DNA from: Labyrinthula sp. Ha
Taxonomy: Eukaryota; Sar; Bigyra; Labyrinthulida; Labyrinthulaceae
DNA: 64,000 nucleotides
Assembly (NCBI GenBank): GCA_015227615.1
Contig: JAALGZ010000016.1
Location: 682,001-746,000, forward strand
Direction of reading: 5' to 3'
The notes under the pieces were generated by a model. It worked only from the letters and a program-made list of their open reading frames with translations. It was not told the origin of the DNA and made no database searches. A program made the translations under genes and the position numbers. Positions 58,002 to 64,000 of this stretch are shown here, in pieces. Each line of letters starts with the position of its first letter. The stretch's first letter is position 1.

Positions 58002-59132
58002 CTATAAAAATACAACCATAGCTGTAATATTATCTTCACTACCATTTTCAATAGCTTTTTCTACTAATAACTTTGCTGCATCATGTTCAGTACAAATCCT
58101 CTTAGCAAGACCATCTGTTATACAATCAACAGCTTCTTGGTTTTCAACAACATCCCAAACTCCATCACACGCAACAATAACAAAGTTATCTTTTTTTGTA
58201 AGTTGAATACTATTTAAATGCGGATCAGAAGTAACATATTTTTTCCATTTGAAATCCCCAATTGCTCGAGTTACAGCTAAAGCACCTTGAACTCTATAGT
58301 TTTCAATATTTCCACCTAAATTAATAACTCTTTCTCTTTCAGATTGAATCAAACAAGTATGATCTTCAGTTAGTGCAATTGCTTTTCCGCCTCTTGCAAG
58401 AACGATTCTTGTATCTCCAACATTTGCTGTAAAAAGTGTTCTTTTTCCATCTAAACAATAAAAAAAAATATTTTTCTTATACTATGAATTTTAACAAAAC
58501 AAGTTCCAACAGTTGCACCTGAATGTCTTATAAATACTCTTGCTAACTTTTCATCACATCTATTATATAGTTCTTGAAGTAGATCACAATAATCACTGAT
58601 ATATAAAAAAATGAAATATAAATAATACATTTGAACTCCAGGAACTGTTCTTTCACTTAATATTTCTTCAAAAGTAGATGCAAAATTTCCAGTTAAGAAA
58701 TTCTTAACAGCTTTTCCTCCATGTCCGTCGAATACAGCAAAAAGAGCTGAAGAGATAATATGTTAATAAAAAGTACCTTGATCTTCACTTTCTAGAAATT
58801 TATCAACAAACATATGCCCATCTTCCATTTCACTTCGTTTGTTTTGATCTGAATGTACTAAAAAGTAAAACGAATGAGAAGATGTAAGAAGTTAGAAATG
58901 TTTGTTTTAGGTGGTATGTACCGGAGATTACGCGAACTGGGGATTCTGTTCCTTGAGGGTTTATTTCCGATAAAAGTTGGAATAATGCACTTGGTCTTCG
59001 TAAATGAAATCCTCCTGGTTTTTGAAGAACTCTGGAAAACGAAAATCTTCGCATATTCATTTTCTTGCTTTGTATTTGTTTTAACGTATTTAATATCGAT
59101 GACTGTAATGGACAGGCTTTGGTTTCGAACAT
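58002..59132 (-). CDS. PP2C-type (PPM) Ser/Thr protein phosphatase
   Basis: Five exons on the minus strand: 59132-58922, 58857-58777, 58746-58629, 58595-58483 and 58450-58002. They total 972 nt, or 323 residues, ending TAG. Introns are 64, 30, 33 and 32 nt. The spliced product has the PPM motifs in order: EMEDGH, FAVFDGHGGKA (metal Asp and Gly), SGATVGTCF, TANVGDTRIVL, ALAVTRAIGD, VIVACDGVWDVV (metal Asp) and NGSEDNITAMVV (metal Asp). It is a Mn/Mg-dependent phosphatase. The first 70 residues are basic and lie outside the catalytic core. The 33-nt intron has no in-frame stop, so an isoform retaining it is possible. Confidence 0.92.
58596..58628 (-). other. 33-nt intron, stop-free and divisible by three (PP2C intron 3)
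   Basis: On the minus strand it runs GTATTATTTA to TATATATCAG. If retained it would add eleven mostly hydrophobic residues (starting MYYLYFIF) inside a helical part of the phosphatase. GT-AG ends, size and the oddness of the insert favour an intron. Retention cannot be excluded from sequence. Confidence 0.7.
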
Positions 59133-62100
59133 ATCATTCGTTGAATTAACCAATCAAATGCTTTGCTCTTAGATTATGTATGTTGGTACTTTCTAGCTAG
59201 ACTTTTATACAATTTTTGATACGCTATAACAAATCTTATGATTAAGAATAAGTAGTTTTTAAGATAATCTTCTAAGAAAACCCAAATCTCAAGAACTAAG
59301 AGAAGGTTGAGAAATAAAGAAAAATATGAAGCTTTAAACTTTCTATGGTTGATCATGTGTGCTCAGAAAAGAGCTTGAAGGAAATAGACTTTGTATGTTG
59401 ATAATTTGAAATTATTAACCCAGTACTTCACGGACTAACTTCTCTAAGGCTTAAACCATGAGCAGAAATGTAACCAATAACCTAAAGGGAAACTCTCATC
59501 AGCTTACTTTTCTGTCCCAATGATGATATAAACTTTAATTCGATTTGGTTCACCTTTTTAATGGAGGCTACTACGACCATTACTCCAGGTGGTAAAGCGT
59601 TAGCGAGGATATACGGAACACAGGTATGTGCAGAATAACATTACCACCCATGATGTGGATCTGAAAAGGTATGACTACAACATTGAAATGAACTGAAAAA
59701 GGTTTACTTCTGTCACAAAAAACCATAGAAGCGGATTGCGAATGCAGAAGTTTGACAGCTACGCATTGAACCTGATTGTGAATGTAAAATGGGGTTGAGC
59801 ATAATAACCTCTGCAAAGGAAAAAACTAGGTTCGCACCATTGCATGCTAGTTAAATCAAGCTTTTGAGTACATACGACGAGATTAACTTAGAAGAATAAG
59901 TGGAAATCTATGTTCCCAGAATTGTATTTTCTTAAAACAACTACTCAGTAGCCATTCAACGGTTTTTGAAAAAATACTGAAGAATAAATCTTCGTTCTGT
60001 CATGGCATCGATTTCGGTTGTCAGTTGAGGACTAAATTCAATGCTAGTTACAGCTTTGTATTCTCAATAAAGCTACTGTTTAAGATTGACCTGAGTAATT
60101 TTTTAATGCTCTTGCGCTAAGTAGAAACCTAGTTAAGGAAAGGTTGGGGATTGCTTTAAGACATCATCATTTACTCTAAGAACAATGAGGTATCTTACAT
60201 GATAGTCACCAACCAAAGAAATTAAACGGATATGTAAACTGACTATAGCTATCTCCTGAACATAAGCCGTTGATTTAAGAAAAATATTTCAAAGGAAGGC
60301 TTCATTACAAGTTAATTTATTCATATGCCAAATATTAACCAGATTTTCCGAAACTATGTCCTACTACATTTGGATGCAATGCAATCAAATTTTGAAGTTA
60401 ACTATGACATAAACGATACTCTCCACAAAGGAAACATGTGCATTGCGGCTTCTTGTTTAGAAATATTTTAGCATATGGGCAACAGAACTGTATTGCACTA
60501 AATATTTACAAGTGAGTGTCCGTAAATTCTGGTTTTTCAGTAGAGACCTAATTTCGGAACAAAGATGGAACTACGGTGACAAATAAGATCGAGTCTGGAA
60601 ACACATTTGCTAATGACACGTACATTGTTCCATAGTATAGCATTATTTCAGTTGTAACAATCACTTTCTTTAGATTTTAAATGCATTTCATAGCCCATAA
60701 GCAAAATTTCTTGTTGACGCATTAACAGAGAAAATAGACGTACTTTGAATTTACCTGATTAAAACAATGCAATGATATTTGTTTTTGAAAATTCGAGACT
60801 AAAGGAATTCATTGCGGCCTTTATCGTCTCGTTTACAGAAGAGAATTCATCATTACCGCCAAAATTTGCCATTGCAGCCTTTCCACTCGTTTTCGGCATT
60901 GAGATCCATAATCCTAGCCATTAAAGCCGTTCTTCCATAGAAATTGCTCCAACAGCAAAGTCTTATTCAGTCATTTATAACCATTACGCCACGAGAAAAT
61001 ATATTCCTTACTGGTGTTTACTTTTGATCAGCTTGACTAAACGCGCTATGGCCAATACAATAAGACAGCGGGATACCTAGTGTTATAATGCGAGAAAAAA
61101 AACAACACCTTTTAAAAAAACTCTTATTATAATGAATTGAATCAGTTAGCATTCCTAACTTAGCCATTCACCGTCGTAATGAACTGTGACCAGCGATTTT
61201 CCTTATTTATGCTCCTATCCTTGAAAACCCCCAAGTATAAATCGACTCCTTACAAACCCACAGCCAAGTATGTATAAAATGATGTTGAAGGTTTATATGG
61301 ACCCCGTTAAGTATATTACCTGAGTTGTACAAAATTTGCTGCATCAATAAAAATCTTTTTGAAGCTTACATTTGTGATGCACTAATTCAAACTCTACTCC
61401 CTTCTAAATATTCCCCAATCTTACTGAGAAGCCAAATTCAACTTGATATTCATCGCTTGGTATATCAATATTTTACTTTGAATTAAGTTGCAGAACATAG
61501 TCTACCTTGCAGTCCTATATCTCTGTCTTGCTTTTTACATTCATCCATTATAAGTTGTATCAGCGGCAAGTGAATTACTGACTGTGATAATTCATATAGT
61601 TGTTCTTACACTCAGTCACAGAAACTGTTACCCCAACACAGAAGAAGCAACTTATTCAAGATTATCAAAGTCACAATGTTTAGGCTAAAATAACTGTGTA
61701 CTTTTAACACTGTTGTTAACACCACATAGTATCTATCACTGATTCAAACCCTTCGAAATGTAAATTGCTGTCAGAGTATAACACATTACTGCAGTTGCCA
61801 TAATGATATACAATAAACTTAAAGTAAAATAAAATGTTTGGCCATTCTAAAACTTTTTCATATAAGAAAGAGCATCTACACAAAACTCAAGACTCTTATT
61901 TTCCGGGCAGTATTTATCGATGCAAGTAATTGCAAATTTAGACTCTAACTCAGTAAAATTGATGAAATATAGTTTTCATAGAAAATTTGTCACTTGAAAA
62001 TAATCTTCTCTGAGTACATCGGGATATTGAAAAAAGTTAAGGTGTTCATGAATACCCATGGTAAAGATTTCATTTATGTTGACTCTGTCACCATGATTGA

Positions 62101-64000
62101 AACATCCAATTGGCTCAAAAAGTTACGTAGATGGTCAACTTAGAAGTATTGATTTGTATTTTACAAAGGTACATTCAGGGTGAAGGAGTGTCATGAATAT
62201 TAGGTAGTCATTGAAATCATCTTATTGATTCCTCGATTGTTACTTTGTTCTATGAAGCAAAAGATGTATATGGCTTTACTTTACATTATAAAGGACAAGT
62301 ATGTTCGAACTAGTTCTTGACAATCCATCTGATTTTTTTTTGTAAAACACGACCTTCATAAAAACTGTGTCAGCTTAAACCTGATTAATACATCATTTAG
62401 AATAAACTAATAAATCTGTCTTTTATATTTTCTTTATGTTTAATATCAAACAACTACCAACCAGTATTTAACCATAAACCTATTCTTATTCATCTTTAAA
62501 GATTATAACTTGCTAATACCTATCGTGAGCTGGTAAATAGATATCTCCTTTGCTATAAGAGATTCGTCGCTTTGAATTTTTCATCAACTTCATATATCTG
62601 ATGTTATCGTAATGCTAGAGTAGAATGCTCACCAAATAAGATGTAAAGACCAGAGTAGTAAAACTAAGGGTCAAGATAATACATCGTGTATGTGTGAATT
62701 CTTTATAACTAAACCTAAACCTCTTGCTCGTAGAGCTATAAATGTGTTCAAAGTTTATTTTTGTTAAAAGGAACTATAATGATGTTTTTTAGTGTTTCAC
62801 TATCTTCAAATATATTAAAATTAAATATTTGTGTAGTATTAGAAGAAATCAACAATCCAGTTTAAGTTGGTTCCCAGGAGTGTAGTTAGAAGAACATTTC
62901 ATCCCATATATTTCCACCAGATTTGAGAACTCAGGAAATATATTTTTTCAAGAAAATATTAAATATAATATAAATATAATATATCTTGGCTCTAAAATCA
63001 ATATTGTTATAAATATATTAAGAATTTTTCATTGATTTCCTCCTTTTTTCGACATTTCTTCTGCCGAGAAAGCGAAAATTTTACCGAAAAATAGTCATCT
63101 ACCTAACACTTCAATTGAGTATAACATTCACCAACACAAATTAGACTGCAAATTAATATCTATTGGTTAAGAATCAAAATAAAAAACTGGATATAAAGCT
63201 TCTAACCGAAGACCAGGTTCTTATCAGCACTATCAAATCACCCATCTCTCGCCTAGGCGAGCTGCAAGATTGTACTGTCGCAAACAATTTGTTAGAGGGT
63301 AATTAAATCAAAGCAAAAGGAAAAAAATAAATTTGAACTTTTAATTGTGCCAAAGAATCGAAAAAGGATGTATAGATGTTTCAAATGAGGTTTCTAAACT
63401 ATTATATTGTATCTGTGCGAAAGATGGAAAACCGTACACTTAAGCATAGTCCTATATTTATTTCAAGGGAACATGGATAATATTTCGTTAGCTTTGAGCT
63501 GAATTCTTATTAAATTAGTCACAAGTATAAATTCAATATAAGAGGTAGCGTATGCATAAAAAATGTCCATTAGAATGCACTACTCTATCGACATTAACGC
63601 AATTTCAAGCCTTGAGAATAAAACCTACAAATTTCTTAATGGTGAATACGACATAAAAACAAAGAATAATCCTCTTTGTTTTTCTTTTACTGGCTGTGTG
63701 TAGTTTTATTAGTATTATTGAAGAAACAAGGGTTAAATAAATTCGTCTACAGTTTGTTCTGGTAAGTATTAAACAATAGTAGAATAATAATCTGATAATT
63801 GCCCAAAAACACATTGAATCTGTAACCCATTAATAACACCTGAAAGCATACATTGAAGTTACAAACTTTGAACAAAGTGGGAATTGTCTCTTGCAAAACA
63901 AACTAAATAAAAGAATGCCTTTTCTCTACGAAATAGTGAAAATAATATTTCAAGCGGCTTCATCTTGTTTTTATGCTTCTTTTGACGTACGAGGAACAGA
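59133..64000. other. 4.9-kb AT-rich right-hand spacer
   Basis: No gene, RNA or clear repeat is supported. 60800-61080 is slightly richer in G+C with a long partly open frame, within chance. The right edge shows no open gene running out of the window. Confidence 0.5.

Noticed and set aside
60800-61080. Long partly open frame with repeated GCCATT..AGCC words
   Set aside because: Two other frames are open over the same DNA, so the openness reflects local composition.
1-64000. CRISPR arrays, bacterial operons, rRNA genes
   Set aside because: None seen. All evidence is for eukaryotic nuclear DNA.

Overview
The window is nuclear DNA of an AT-rich, compact-intron eukaryotic microbe (protist). The evidence is a cytosolic ribosomal protein eL18 gene, a eukaryotic tRNA-Asn with internal A and B boxes, a UBL3/MUB-type prenylated ubiquitin-fold protein, an HSF-type transcription factor, a bromodomain-DDT/WHIM chromatin protein, GT-AG introns of about 30 nt, and a Ty3/gypsy chromovirus-type LTR element. 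The standard genetic code fits every gene. None of the 13 gene ends recognised uses TGA (6 TAA, 7 TAG). The HSF form (short protein, RGRPDL-like wing end) is reminiscent of stramenopile HSFs, but I cannot assign the lineage with confidence.

Layout. 1-300 is the 3' end of a multipass membrane protein gene. 1315-8151 is a broken chromovirus-type LTR element with two 138-bp LTRs. 12992-13957 is an intact seven-TM paralogue of the gene at 1-300. 14631-16384 is an ADCK1-type UbiB/ABC1 mitochondrial kinase-like gene with a 29-nt intron. 21846-22769 is a secreted class-3 lipase, followed by a small single-TM protein (23184-23492), a very acidic secreted or GPI-type protein (26951-27787) and, on the minus strand, eL18 (28437-27865). 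After about 8 kb without a clear gene come the 1068-aa bromodomain-DDT/WHIM protein (36581-39787) and, tail to tail with only 3 nt between the stop codons, the UBL3/MUB gene (40168-39791, minus). 40362-41391 is an unusually GC-rich coding-like island of unknown origin. 44887-46404 is a membrane-anchored alpha/beta hydrolase. 49867-50638 is the HSF gene (31-nt intron), convergent with a 648-aa leucine-rich-repeat protein (52719-50773, minus). A tRNA-Asn lies at 52789-52862. A five-exon PP2C phosphatase is on the minus strand at 59132-58002.

The genes do not form a pathway. They are ordinary scattered nuclear genes separated by long AT-rich spacers. The spacers are not featureless: several contain nested perfect inverted repeats, and two spacers share a diverged, gap-free dispersed repeat.

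The points most worth following up are the roughly 30-nt introns (one of 33 nt that is stop-free and a multiple of three), candidate splice acceptors just upstream of several start codons, the lineage-specific seven-TM family ending in PGSEQCF, the extra ORF behind the chromodomain of the LTR element, and the unusual domain order of the bromodomain protein. I did not find a clear new multi-gene system.
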